Shown here: positions 30,078 through 40,635 of the stretch, piece after piece
How positions within the stretch are numbered: position 1 is the first letter of the stretch
Layout: each line of letters opens with the position of its first letter
Source: Tulasnella sp. 424
Lineage: Eukaryota > Basidiomycota > Agaricomycetes > Cantharellales > Tulasnellaceae
Reading direction: 5' to 3'
Length of the DNA: 64,000 nucleotides
Assembly: GCA_019633425.1 (NCBI GenBank)
Contig: WSUB01000012.1
Span: 338,371 to 402,370, forward strand
Program-made: the position numbers and the translations under genes
The notes under the pieces: generated by a model
The model's database searches: none
Seen by the model: only the letters and a program-made list of their open reading frames with translations
What the model was told of the DNA's origin: nothing

Positions 30078-31659
30078 CTCGTGAAGTCCTCTAGGTTGCA
30101 TCTTTGTCCACTGAGGAGATTCTGTTATGGAACAAGGGAAGAGCGTTAAGTGAAAAAAAGAAGGCGAGGGTGTTCTAAATTTTGTGGTGACTTACAGACT
30201 AGCGTTTGGTCTGACCTGGATGAGTACCACTAGGGCTAATCGAAAACTAAGGCCAATATATAGCCCTCGTATCGCGGGGTCATGAGAGAATCGGCGGGCA
30301 TGTGGTTTACGCCGACCATGAGGCGTTAACTCCGTCAATAGGTCCGGGAATGCTAGAGCCAGAGTCCCGAGAGACGCATGAAGCCCTTGCACAGACCGTA
30401 TTTACACTACCACCACCTTCCGAGAGATACAGGCGGCCTGGATGCAATGGTGCGGTGATTTTAAACTTGGACTGTGGTAGTTCAGTGATTTATTCTAAAT
30501 GATGTGTGGAAGTCACGCAAGGGTGCCGGGTGCGGTCATGCACAGCGACTTTGAAATGCCACCGCTTGTTGAAAGTCATGCGAGAGGCATGCACTGCGCG
30601 GGTTTATCACACGTAGGCTGTTTCCACAAGACACTTTTAAAGCAAATTGGTTGCTCAAAGGGAGAAGATGGCTTACAGTAATTCTGACTAGTTCGGGTCT
30701 CGGCTTCGGGTGCCTGTATCCTTTTCCGTGCTCACTTACTCATTTTGGAGAATGATTTGACATTTTACATTTGACATTATGCCTACAATGCCGTGATGAC
30801 AATGCCGTGCGGGGTGGATGCCGAGGAGTGACTTGGAGGTGCGTTTTGCAAAGGGTTTCTTATGATCGAGTGTCGCGAATTCTGACGTGGACTGTGGGCG
30901 GATGGAACACTCTTGGCTCGTTACAGGGAAGCGGCCAAGATAATGAGTGGGTAAGAACAAATGCGGTCCTCTGCCGCTTAGACCATTATGCTGTAACTCT
31001 GTACTTTATATTTTATTTAATCGCGAGCAGCCCCCTTCGTATTAAGAGCGGAATCTGAACGGGATACGCGACACTGCGTGTGTTGGTAGTTCACTATTAG
31101 CATTCTGCTTAACACATATACATGAGTAGCTAATTACTGACCTGCGTGTGTTGGTAGTTCACTGAGGAGCAACAACACACGCATGCGGGCGTTACAAGGG
31201 CATGATACAAACAGGTGCAAACACTGGTGTTCGCCGTACGCGTCGACATCGCTATCTAACACTTCGCTGAAGCGGCGACCTTACAAGGTGCTGCGGGAAG
31301 CCGAGGGACCGTGAAGCTGATGTTGAGGAACTCCTTTGATCCCGAACTTTTCCAGTGATACTCCAGACACAACTCGCTAGCTGGTTGATTCATAGAGTTC
31401 CGGGTTCTCTCGCGACTGTATCTTGGTGTCCTGTAACAGCTTTTTTAGCCGCATGAAATACATCAAATCCAGTCATAACTACTGAATTCGAGGGAGGAAA
31501 GGAAGGGCGGCGTGGCTCCTAGTCATCAGTGCGCCCCCGGGCCACTCGGTGGTAGAGTGTGGATGCGTATGCAGTCCAAGATGGGAACTTTTAATCCCAT
31601 GACATCAAGTAAATGCAAAGTGAGACTATTTAGCGTCATACATTGATCATCATCAACAC
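30078..31659. repeat. Left-array spacer 5, with internal deletion and an insertion
   Basis: The 5' flank of gene 4 is followed by a shortened module. About 430 bp present in spacer 3 are missing between GATGCCGAGGA and GTGACTTGGAGG near 30823, so mini-exon 1 is lost. Mini-exon 2 remains at 30927-30950 (GSGQDNEW) with good borders. A 222 bp insertion lies at 31040-31261. No complete gene is seen. Confidence 0.68.
31040..31261. mobile_element. 222 bp insertion, solo-LTR-like
   Basis: The insertion is flanked by CTTCG on both sides (31035-31039 and 31262-31266), and the sibling spacers show the uninterrupted CCCCCTTCGCTGG site. It starts TATTAAG and ends CTAACA, close to the TGTTA..TAACA ends of many LTRs, with one G-to-A change at the left end. 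It contains a 22-bp direct repeat beginning CTGCGTGTGTTGG near 31074 and 31142. A solo LTR left by recombination is the simplest reading; a small non-autonomous element is the alternative. Confidence 0.62.
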
Positions 31660-33576
31660 TCAATCCATAGTTCCAGTCTTGGAAATACGTTTTCCCCACC
31701 AGAACACCTGGACACCCTCATCCAAGGTCTCCAACAGGTCGCGGAGAGCCCTTGGCCATGCCGTCACATCGCTAGGTAAAGCGTTTTCGGGAAACGTGTC
31801 GCCCTCCTCGCCAAATTCTACTCGTTTCAAACGCGCTGGGACTCGGGTTGCTGGCGACCTGNNNNNNNNNNNNNNNNNNNNNNNNNNNNNNNNNNNNNNN
31901 NNNNNNNNNNNNNNNNNNNNNNNNNNNNNNNNNNNNNNNNNNNNNNNNNNNNNNNNNNNNTTTTCGGGAAACGTGTCGCCCTCCTCGCCAAATTCTACTC
32001 GTTTCAAACGCGCTGGGACTCGGGTTGCTGGCGACCTGACAGAGGTAGCGCGGTTATGACCAAGTCCCACTCCTGACGACGGCCAGCGTGATTTGACCAA
32101 TGCCATCGCTGCTCTCAGCACATGGTCTTCCGAACTCCGTACCGCGAGCTCACAAAGTCCAGGGACCGGCCAAGTTTCCGCCACGTTTTGCATCGCGGGT
32201 CCGGATTCGCTGTTGTCACCGGGCTCCTGACTAGTAGTGGTTGCCATCGTCGCTGACGAAGGGGGAACTTGAGGTTCCGCGAGGTAAGAAAAAAGCTCAT
32301 CGTATTCGTCGGAGGACCACAGGTTGCCTAATTTGATCCTGTTGATGCATCCAAGGCTGAGGAGTCGATCCACGCGCTGCAAGAGGGCCGTTAGAGTGTG
32401 ACGACCAACTTCCAACGAGACTGGTATGTTGCTGGGTGGTGGTATCGAGTTGATTGGAGATTCTTCCAATTGTGATGCGGCGCCGTTCGTGTTAGCAGTG
32501 ATGCCGAACCACTCCAGGGTGTCGCAAGTTGCGCGTCCGTAAGACAGTATGAGGACGATCTCCCAATGAAGGTATCGAAGAGCTACTTGAACCCCGAAGT
32601 CTGGAACCACGACTCGGGCTTGAATGATCTCCCCAACTTGTTGGAACGTCTCGCGGTATCGCGAAAGACCAGGGTCCAGGAATGACACCCTCGGATCTTG
32701 GTCGTAAACATTGCACTGCAGCGAAACCTTGCAGTCCGAGGGGAATTTGAGCTTCGCCATAACATCTCTGACGACATGCATCCCGGTGATTGTCACTTCC
32801 CGAAGAGAAGCGAGCTCCACGAAGGGGGGGTCGGGCGTACCGTCGTCCGATCCCCAGTTGTCCAATTTGGATAGATGGAGGACCGTAAGATTTGGGGATG
32901 CAGCGAGGACTGTGAGGATCTGGGATGATGATATGCGGATGTTCTGAAGGACCAAGTGCGAGAGAGTCGGAGCGAACGAAATGTCCCATCGAGCGAATTC
33001 CGTGCCGTCCAAGAACAGCTTGCGGAGACGTGGTGCGCGTGTGCTGGTAAGCAGAGTGAGGTATCCATTGTCCACTATGACTTTGGGGCCCGATCGGAGC
33101 CTGACGGACTCCAGGAAAGGTGAGTAGGTGGGGCCTAGTGCGAAGCTTTTCCCCACGTCATCTATCCACAACTCTACAGATCTCCAGCGTTCGGAATGGC
33201 GCTCGACTTCCCGGAAGAGGTGGTGACAGTTGTCGTGGCTGTCGCGGCGAAAGGGGTTACCAATATGTTCACACCTTCCGTAAACGTCTATTAGAGACTC
33301 GGCTGATTTTAGGAGTGATCTCTTGACATTCAAGGGCCCATCGATGAAGGATATTTGGGACCAGAGCATTGGAGTCGCCTCAATGATACTGTTCCAGAGG
33401 TGGCAAACGAGTGCTAGGCTCGTTCTGTGTTGAGCTTGGCGGAAGTGAACGGGAGGCAGGGAAAGTAGAAATATTTGTATCAGGATTTCTGGGGGTACGA
33501 GCTTTGATGCTCGGAAAGTTGGATGCCGCTGGAGCGATGCGGTGAAGGCTTCCTTGTTCGAGTTCTCTGGATCCAT
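31660..33576 (-). CDS. F-box protein 5 of the left array (interrupted by assembly gap)
   Basis: The uninterrupted frame is 638 codons but includes 99 Ns (31862-31960) and a 78-nt piece present identically on both sides of the Ns (31784-31861 and 31961-32038). Treating one copy plus the Ns as artefact removes 177 nt, exactly 59 codons. This leaves 579 residues, in line with the siblings (581-589). F-box at about 26-77 (LVPPEILIQIFLLSLPP, ALVCHLWNSIIEATPMLWS). Leucine-rich middle. C-terminal LRDLLETLDEGVQVFWWGKR, end SKTGTMD, almost as in gene 4. The leader intron is likely at 33621-33701. Expected role: SCF substrate receptor. Confidence 0.88.
   Translation of the reverse strand: MDPENSNKEAFTASLQRHPTFRASKLVPPEILIQIFLLSLPPVHFRQAQHRTSLALVCHLWNSIIEATPMLWSQISFIDGPLNVKRSLLKSAESLIDVYGRCEHIGNPFRRDSHDNCHHLFREVERHSERWRSVELWIDDVGKSFALGPTYSPFLESVRLRSGPKVIVDNGYLTLLTSTRAPRLRKLFLDGTEFARWDISFAPTLSHLVLQNIRISSSQILTVLAASPNLTVLHLSKLDNWGSDDGTPDPPFVELASLREVTITGMHVVRDVMAKLKFPSDCKVSLQCNVYDQDPRVSFLDPGLSRYRETFQQVGEIIQARVVVPDFGVQVALRYLHWEIVLILSYGRATCDTLEWFGITANTNGAASQLEESPINSIPPPSNIPVSLEVGRHTLTALLQRVDRLLSLGCINRIKLGNLWSSDEYDELFSYLAEPQVPPSSATMATTTSQEPGDNSESGPAMQNVAETWPVPGLCELAVRSSEDHVLRAAMALVKSRWPSSGVGLGHNRATSVRSPATRVPARLKRVEFGEEGDTFPEXXXXXXXXXXXXXXXXXXXXXXXXXXXXXXXXXXRSPATRVPARLKRVEFGEEGDTFPENALPSDVTAWPRALRDLLETLDEGVQVFWWGKRISKTGTMD
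31862..31960. other. Assembly gap, 99 N
   Basis: Unknown bases inside the F-box gene 31660-33576. The 78 bases on each side are identical, which indicates that two overlapping contig ends were joined through a gap instead of merged. Confidence 0.97.
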
Positions 33577-34871
33577 CTCGTGGAGTCCTCTAGGTTGCGT
33601 CGTTGTCCACTGGTGAGATTCTGTTATGGAACAAGGGAAGCGTCGAGTTCCTGTTGAGTGAAAAAGAAAGGGGGACGGTTCTAAATCCCGTGGTGACTTA
33701 CACAGGAGCGTTTGTCCTTTCCTGAATATGCTGAGGTACCGCCAGAGCTAAATTAAGACTAAGGCCAGAGGATTCTCTTTTATTGAGGGTATTTGAGGGA
33801 TAAGAATCGGTTGGTGTGGTTAAGATACTGCGTGAGGCGTTAACTCCGTCTCCGTCAATAGGTCCGGGATGGTCAGAGCCAAGCAGATCCGAGAGACACG
33901 TATGGAAGTCGCCAATTCAATATGACATGACTTGAATGCCTTGAGCTACCTTACGGAAACTCTCTTCTATACGAAGAAGTATTACTACCGGAGGAGATGG
34001 ATGGAGGTCACGCAAGTGTATCGTTAACCGCACCACACTTGGAGGTGCCGCCGCATGTCGAAAGCCTTGCGAGGGGTATATCATGATCAAGTTTATCGTT
34101 CTTCTTGGTTTTTTGCCGGACGACTTGAAGTGAACGGGTCCCTCCAAATCGTCACAACGCTTTTGGTGACGTCGGCGCGAACCTCGGCTTCGGGCGCCCG
34201 TGTCCATTCCCGGGCTCATGAAATGGTTTTTGCATTTGACATTTTGCCTACCATGCCGTGATGACATTGCCGTGCGGCGGGGTATGCCGAGGACTTGCAG
34301 AGGACGTAAGTATGTGCCGGGATTAAGCTCACCGCGCGCTGCCCTGAACGCTGTGCCGATCACCAAACGTAAACGTTCTTCAAAAATTCCAGAGAATGAA
34401 ACTAAATTTAAACAAATGCTCTCCTTGTAATAAAAATGCCAAAAACAAACAAACAAGTACATTCCCCTTCATAAAAGATTAATATGGGAGTGGCTGTGAA
34501 GGTGTGTCATGTAATGTCATGGGATGCTGCGGAAGTGGATGTTTGTATCCGTCGAGGCGACGACGGGCGGAGTGGAATGTCTTGGCAGTGGAGGACGAAA
34601 CTTCGGGGTGGAAGTGGAGGGTCACTCCTTCGGCACAACTCTGTTACTCTCCGTCACGCACCCTCTCTCTCAACCGCTACTCACTACTACCACCCCGACT
34701 ACAAGCTCATCCTAGTCCATGGACTCCCCCAAGAGTGACCTGGAGGTGCGTTTTGTAAAGGGTTTCTGATGATCGAGTTAGTCGTGAATTCTAACGTGGA
34801 CTGTGGGCGGATGGAACACTCTTGGCTCGTTACAGGGAAGCAGCCAAGAGAACGAGTGGGTAAGAACAAAT
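33577..34871 (+). repeat. Left-array spacer 6, truncated unit next to the USP gene
   Basis: The 5' flank of gene 5 is followed by a sixth spacer module (from about 34320). It breaks off at 34871, just after GTGGGTAAGAACAAATGC, without an F-box gene. Both mini-exons are intact: 34719-34745 (MDSPKSDLE) and 34836-34859 (GSSQENEW). This copy lies only about 170 bp upstream of the USP start codon. It is therefore either the founding copy of the repeated module or a remnant unit that defines the promoter side of the USP gene. Confidence 0.65.
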
Positions 34872-35027
34872 GCTTGGCTTCCATGAAATCCGCAAACTGA
34901 TCGCCAAACTTTTTTGACTCTCTATCTTGATATTTGGAGCAGACCGTTCTCGACAGACCTCCTCGAGTTCCCCTCACCGTAAGTCCCCCCTTCCCTCCAA
35001 AAATAACACCTCCTTCCCCCCTTCCCA

Positions 35028-38000
35028 ATGGTCGACTTTGCACGTCCATCGAAACGCCCTTCAACCGCCTCATCTAGTGGCACTCGGGGCAGTCGACTGA
35101 GCTGGGGTTCTTCTCTTGTGCAGAAGTCCAACACGTTGTCGTCGATGGCATCCTCTTCGTTGAACGCGCTGCGCCGCACCCGCTCTCGTAACGATCCACC
35201 CTCGGGCTCAAACTCCGCGGACAAGGTGCAAAGCCCACCACTCGCCGCATCCGCTAGAAGCAATTCCTGGACGACCAGCTTGGGGCGAAGAGCTTCCACT
35301 AAAAGTAGCACCAACACCAACCCCACGGATTCTCCGACCACCACCACCACCACAAGCTCAAGTTCCCCAGGCCCCGGCATCGACCGCGACCCACCCACAC
35401 CCCCTTCCGAATCTTCCTCAAGTCGCAGCAGTGCCAGTTCTCACGAGACCGTCACTCCTCCCGCCAGTGCCCCCGGTCAGCAACAAGGAGCTCGCGTCCT
35501 CTCGACACTCGCAACCCTCGCATCACCATCCACCTATTACAAACCCGCGGCCCGTCTATTCCGACCCTCGTCATCCGGATCGAGCAACTCACGCCCATCA
35601 ACAGCGGGCTCAGTCAAACTCAGTCCTTTCCCATCGATACAACCATCATCGTCCACCACATCCGCCCCAGCAGCAGCAGATATGACTTCATACGCACGCA
35701 CCGCCGAAATGTCCACAGAGGACCTGGACAAGCACGCGGACCAACTCATCCGAGCCGCCCTTCAACGCACCAAAGACGCCAACGCTCTCGCTCGCACAGA
35801 GAGCAACGCCTCCACTTCATCGCAATCTCGACCGACGGCCGACTCGTCCCCCTCTTCCTCGACCATCCACCATTCCGCTTCCGCACCCGCAGTCATCCCA
35901 CTCGCCCCGACCCCCAGTCGCACGTCCTGGTTCGGCTTTGGTGGTGGGAACAAGGAGGAAAGGCGCTTGGCAAAGGAGGAAAAACGAGGTCGGAAGAGTC
36001 GTCCGACGAGCGAGGTGATCAGCACACCCATCTCGGGAATCACGAGTCGTCCGACTTCGACGAGCGGACGTCCGTCCACCGCTACGGGCGTAACGACGAG
36101 CCACAGTGGAGCCAACACCCCCATCGCCTCTCCTCAAGTCGCCCCTCTGCAACTCAAGGGCTCCGCCAGTGGGAGTAACGGCGGCAACAACTTTGCCGCA
36201 GGAGGAGCGAGCTTGCCGTCGTCCGCACCTATCAGGACCATTCGGGAAGGCGTCCCTCTCACGCACTCGCTTACCGTTGACTCGGTCATGACGACCGCAT
36301 CGGAAGACCGACGTGGACGGGCACGCGCAAGATCTTCGTCGCCCTTCCGCGCGTTCCGCTCTTCCAGGTCGCGCGGTGGCGTCGCCAAAGACGACAAGGA
36401 GAAGGAGAAAGAGAAGAAAAGAGAGAAGAGCTCCGGAAGGTCGCCTAGCCCTGCGATCCACGCTTTGAAGCGCAGCGAGAGCGACGCGGAGAGCGATGCC
36501 GAGTCGCTCGGGTGGGGTGTGCGGAGGAAGAAAAAGGGCGTTAAAGTGAGGAGAACGGCGTTTGATCAGAGGTCGAATACTGGGGAGACGGAGGATGAAG
36601 GTGGGGAGGACGATGATGATGAAGAGGAGTGGAGCGATGATGACGAAGACGTCGAGGACGACGATGATGGGTGCGTCCTCTCCTCGTTTTCACGTGTATG
36701 GAAATCGTGAACACTGACTTCGCCCTGCCCCGCGTGACAGCTTCGACCCCGAAACGACTCAAAACACCGAAGCCAACGCCACGCCCATGGACCCGGAAGT
36801 GTGCTTGTCGATCGAAGGACACAGTTTCCCGGGGTACGACGACGACATCGAGCTTCCCGACCCACTCGGCGAGGGTGTCAACGTCGTCCGACCCGAAGCA
36901 CCCATGTTCGCGCAGACGCTCATGGCGCACACCACCAGACCCTCCGGTGCAACCACCTCCCCTACTCGGCAGAGGGCCGCGAGTCCCCGCAGCGTCAACA
37001 CGGGCGGGAGCGGTGGGGACGACGCCACCGACGCGAAACAACGCTCCTCGTCCATGGACGGGATCGGCGCTATCGCGAGCTCGCCTACCTCCTCCGCCAT
37101 GTCCCCTACCACGTCCTCCCCCTCCATGGGCACTCACGCGTTGACCCCCGCCCAAGTCGCAGCGCGCACGCCCAAGAAGAAGAAAACGATCAAATCCGTG
37201 CACTCAACGTTCTTGGACCCGTTACCTTTGAACGTCTCTCGTCCGCACTTCACGCGCGATCGGTGCACCGTCGTGTTGAAGCATGGGAATGTGAGGGAGC
37301 GGTCTTCGTCCAATGCGACCGCGCACCCGGCGATTCCCGAGGGTGTGGTTATCGACGAATTGGGGAACGTTGATGCTGGCTTGGATGGTGCTCCTGGTTT
37401 TGGTGGTGCTGGGTGGAAGAGAGAGCCGAAGCGATATGTGGTGTTTAGTGATATGAGCGAGGAGAGTAAGTGGGCCGTGGAGTGGGGGATTGGCACGGTG
37501 TTGAGGGATGGGGATGAGATGATCTTGGTCACGGTGCAAGAGTCGGATTCGAAATGTGAGTTTTTTGGACCTGGTTGTTTTATATTTAGAGGTTGTTGGC
37601 TGACGGCTTGTTCATTCACCCTTTTTTGGCGCAGTGGACCCTGCAGAAGGCGCTTCGGTTGATCGGTTGCAGAAGTTGAGAAATCAACAAGAGGTATGTT
37701 GTCCTCTCCCCCTCGAAAGCGAGATTGTCAACTGACATTTGGGACGGCATATTTCCAACAGCGCCAAGCACTCGCTTCGTTACTCGTCCGTCAAGCGACC
37801 AGTTTACTCCAACGCACGAAGCTCAACGTCACCGTGACATGTCAAGCCATGCACGCCAAGAACGCGCGAAGGCTCTTCTTGGACATCATCGACTTGTTGG
37901 AGCCTACGATGGTCATCGTCGGTTCTAGAGGGTTGGGTAAACTCAAAGGGTGAGAACGGGAGCTTGGAAAGCCACGCGCCGCGAATCGTTCGCTGATGGG

Positions 38001-38487
38001 TTTTCTATTGTTCTCTCCTCTCTTTTTCAACAGCATCCTCCTCGGCTCAACCTCGCACTACCTAATCCAAAAATCCTCCGTACCCGTCATGGTCGCCCGC
38101 CGCCGCCTCAAGCGCCCCACACGCAAATCGCACACCGCGGCACAGGCGATCGAGATCCGCTCCCAGAAGCGCGTGTCGTTGGCGGACGCGCGCATTGAGA
38201 AGATGAGCAGTGGACAAGGAAAAGGTGCTACTGGTGTGGATGTGGAGGATATTCAGAGGGAGCACGAGCAGGCTGAGAAGGAGTGGCCGAGGATACCGGG
38301 TGAGGATGAGGTCGTGGTTGAGGAAGAGGAGGAAGATGAGGAGGAGCAAGGTGCGAATGGTGGTGCCGGTGCGGGTGATGGTGAAGAGCAGCGGACGTCG
38401 CAGAGCCCTTCGAATTCCAGTAGGGCGGATAGTCCGAGTGCGGAGAAGAGGGCTCCGGGCGTTAGTGGCAAGGTCGCCGGAGAGTAA
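35028..38487 (+). CDS. Universal stress protein (UspA) domain protein, about 1052 aa
   Basis: Five exons: 35028-36670, 36741-37555, 37635-37693, 37762-37949 and 38034-38487. All borders are GT..AG and in frame. Residues 1 to about 770 are low-complexity: Ser/Thr/Pro-rich, a K/R/E patch near 36400, and a run of Asp/Glu around 36590-36665. The UspA fold lies at about residues 777-925: RYVVFSDMSEESKWAVEW, an LVTVQESDSK strand, then IIDLLEPTMVIVGSRGLG followed by KLKGILLGSTSHYL, which carries the G2xG9xG(S/T) ATP-binding signature, and SSVPVMVARR. The tail is acidic and ends ADSPSAEKRAPGVSGKVAGE. Fungal proteins of this layout are soluble stress-linked proteins of uncertain role. The gene is single copy and divides two F-box arrays; its last codons are copied into the right array. 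The long opposite-strand frames here are shadows. Confidence 0.9.
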
Positions 38488-39132
38488 AGAACCTCACCCT
38501 GGGTTTCGGAACATATTAGAGCTTTGAAGCGTCAAGGCATGATGCTATATGCGTCTTGACTTTCTTTTTTTCATGTAAAAGTACCTTTTCCCCCGTCTCA
38601 GTTTTCCCCTTCTACACATGGCTTCTGTCATATGCATCAACTAAAAGTCTTTTCCTTGGTCCGCCTGCCTTTTAGGGGTTTTTTTGGTGATATTTCTTGG
38701 TTTCACATACATACATTTTAAAAATGCCTCTTCTGATGTAGCCGTTTAGCATTTACGAACATACATAGTTAAAGTTTTGTTGGATTTCCAAGTTGGGACG
38801 AAGTGCAAGGGGCTGACGGAGTTAGCGGGAAAAGGGAAGTTGAGGCTCAACCACCATGCTTCCATCCAACCGCGGGCCAAGATATCAATCGCTCATTGCC
38901 AAAGCCTCCCTTTTCCTGGGATCGTGCCTTGGAGCTCGAACTTTCACTACAAACATAGTGCACCCCGAGGCAGTAGATCTAGAGTGCGTTGCGGTTTCAA
39001 TCGGAACCCTGTGATTGGATCCCATCACGATAAACTGACTTGTCGTTCCAAAGTCCTATACCGATACCCACAGTCGGACAGAGTATCAGAGTCGATGACT
39101 GCGCGGTGCCGCTTCCGTCATTGTTCCAACCC
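38488..39132 (+). other. USP 3' flank and first right-array leader
   Basis: The first 270 bases are the USP 3' flank (TTAGAGCTTTGAAGCGTCAAGG, CATGTAAAAGT, GATATTTCTTGGTT, GATGTAGCC). This same sequence recurs in every spacer of the right F-box array. The rest, from about 38800, is the upstream region of the first right-array F-box gene (GGGGCTGACGGAGTTAGCGGG near 38809), also repeated before its siblings. No separate gene is seen. Confidence 0.6.
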
Positions 39133-40635
39133 ATGGAGATGATCCCAGTCGAGATCCTCGTGGAGATCTTGGCGTACTCTCTTCCCCCACTCACCCACGC
39201 CCAAGCTCGGCCGAGAACGACGCTGGCACTCGTTTGCCGTCACTGGAACGCCGTGGTCGAGGGAACGCCTATCCTATGGTCCAAAATCATGTGGTGGGAT
39301 AGTCTCTCACAAGTCGAACGATCACTCACCAAGTCGGATACGCATCCGATAGATATCGACGGGTATTGGGCTTTTCAGTATCTTCGCCACCCCGAAAGCG
39401 ACAAATTCCGTCGCTTTCTCGAGCTGGTTAACTGTCACATGGCACGGTGGCGACACGTTAACCTGATGCTCGTTAGAGATGTATCACTCGGACACACTGG
39501 AAGTCCAGCTCCCCTATTGGAATCCTTGCAGGTTCACAACGGGGAATACTTCTGGGGGGTAAACAGGCAGGTCACCAAGCTGCACATTGCTTGGATGCCC
39601 CGTCTCCGCGAAGTTCAGATCCATGGCCTGGAGCTGGTACAATTGGACATCCCATTCCCTCCGACTCTCTCAAAATTGATCATCACCGGCGTGATGTTTT
39701 CGACGCCTTCCTTCCTCAAACTCCACACTATCCTCATATCGTGTCCCGGCCTCACGGTCCTGAAGCTCTCCGCCCGCCACGACGATTGGAACGAAGACGA
39801 TGACTGGACAACGTTTCCCGTCGTCGAACTTCCCATTCTGCGAGAGTTGACACTCCTGAGGCCCGAAAAGCAGGTCATCCAAACGATTCTCCAGCGACTA
39901 CAGTTTCCACGTGAATGCGTCGTTCAGCTTAATTCCTGGTTCTCCGACCCGGACCCAAGCGCCACCTTAACCTCTTCTCTCGCGCACCATCGTGACTACC
40001 TACATAATGGTGGCATTAATCAAATAACAGTCACCGTTAGAAGGCACGATTTCGCGGTGAGTGCTCGCGGAGCCCGATGGAACATGGAATCCGCATTCGG
40101 CAGCATGGACGGGGCCAGGGATATTGCGCTGTGGTTCAACGGCGAGAGTGCGACTCCTGCGGAAGGATTGCCACATAACCGCATTCCTGTCACGTTGGAT
40201 TTCGGCCAGGATATACCAGCTGACACGGCGTTCGGATACCTCTCTCCGATATCAGATCTCGGATGCATAACGAGTCTCAAAGTCGACGCGTCCCAAGGTG
40301 CGCACGTCGCTATTCTTTCTCATCTGGCTAGGCCCGCTACGAAAGAGGTTGCCATACCGACTTGGCCTCTTCCTGGTCTGAGGGAACTCCACATCGAGGG
40401 ACCTATAGCGGAAATAGATCCCGTGATAAAATTCGTTGAACAACGACGAGGGAAAGGCGATCGGGTCGGAGTTCCTGCACCTTTGCAACGGATTGAGTTT
40501 GAAGGGAACCAAGTGGAGGGGGGAAATCCGGAACTTACCAGACAGGCGCGACCTGACTCCCTTCTCGACCTGCTAAATCTTCTGGATTGGGGTGCCCAAG
40601 TGATTTGGAACGGGGAGCGTGTGCGTCGGAAATAA
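39133..40635 (+). CDS. F-box protein 6, first of the right array (500 aa)
   Basis: I choose the ATG at 39133 (MEMIPVEILVEIL), shared by all four right-array genes. The frame is open further upstream but is not protein-like across copies. The F-box starts directly at the N-terminus, residues about 3-50 (PVEILVEILAYSLPP, ALVCRHWNAVVEGTPILWS). The middle is leucine-rich (PFPPTLSKLII, LPILRELTL). The C-terminus has LLDLLNLLDWGAQVIWNGER, homologous to the end block of the left-array proteins. It ends VRRK, two codons beyond the siblings' GERVH. Polyadenylation-like AATAAA at 40708. Expected role: SCF substrate receptor. Confidence 0.88.
   Translation: MEMIPVEILVEILAYSLPPLTHAQARPRTTLALVCRHWNAVVEGTPILWSKIMWWDSLSQVERSLTKSDTHPIDIDGYWAFQYLRHPESDKFRRFLELVNCHMARWRHVNLMLVRDVSLGHTGSPAPLLESLQVHNGEYFWGVNRQVTKLHIAWMPRLREVQIHGLELVQLDIPFPPTLSKLIITGVMFSTPSFLKLHTILISCPGLTVLKLSARHDDWNEDDDWTTFPVVELPILRELTLLRPEKQVIQTILQRLQFPRECVVQLNSWFSDPDPSATLTSSLAHHRDYLHNGGINQITVTVRRHDFAVSARGARWNMESAFGSMDGARDIALWFNGESATPAEGLPHNRIPVTLDFGQDIPADTAFGYLSPISDLGCITSLKVDASQGAHVAILSHLARPATKEVAIPTWPLPGLRELHIEGPIAEIDPVIKFVEQRRGKGDRVGVPAPLQRIEFEGNQVEGGNPELTRQARPDSLLDLLNLLDWGAQVIWNGERVRRK

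Noticed and set aside
30078..30101. Upstream ATG of F-box gene 4 (MQPRGLHE)
   Set aside because: The codon is ACG in gene 2 and the alignment of all siblings begins at the downstream MD; the upstream ATG is a single-base accident.
36541..37203. 220-codon minus-strand frame over the USP gene
   Set aside because: Antisense of the well-supported USP exons and the intron between them; low complexity.
39040..39132. N-terminal extension of F-box gene 6 upstream of MEMIPVEIL
   Set aside because: Gene 8 has no ATG upstream of this Met in frame, and the extensions in the other copies do not start at matching positions; the region is probably leader or intron.
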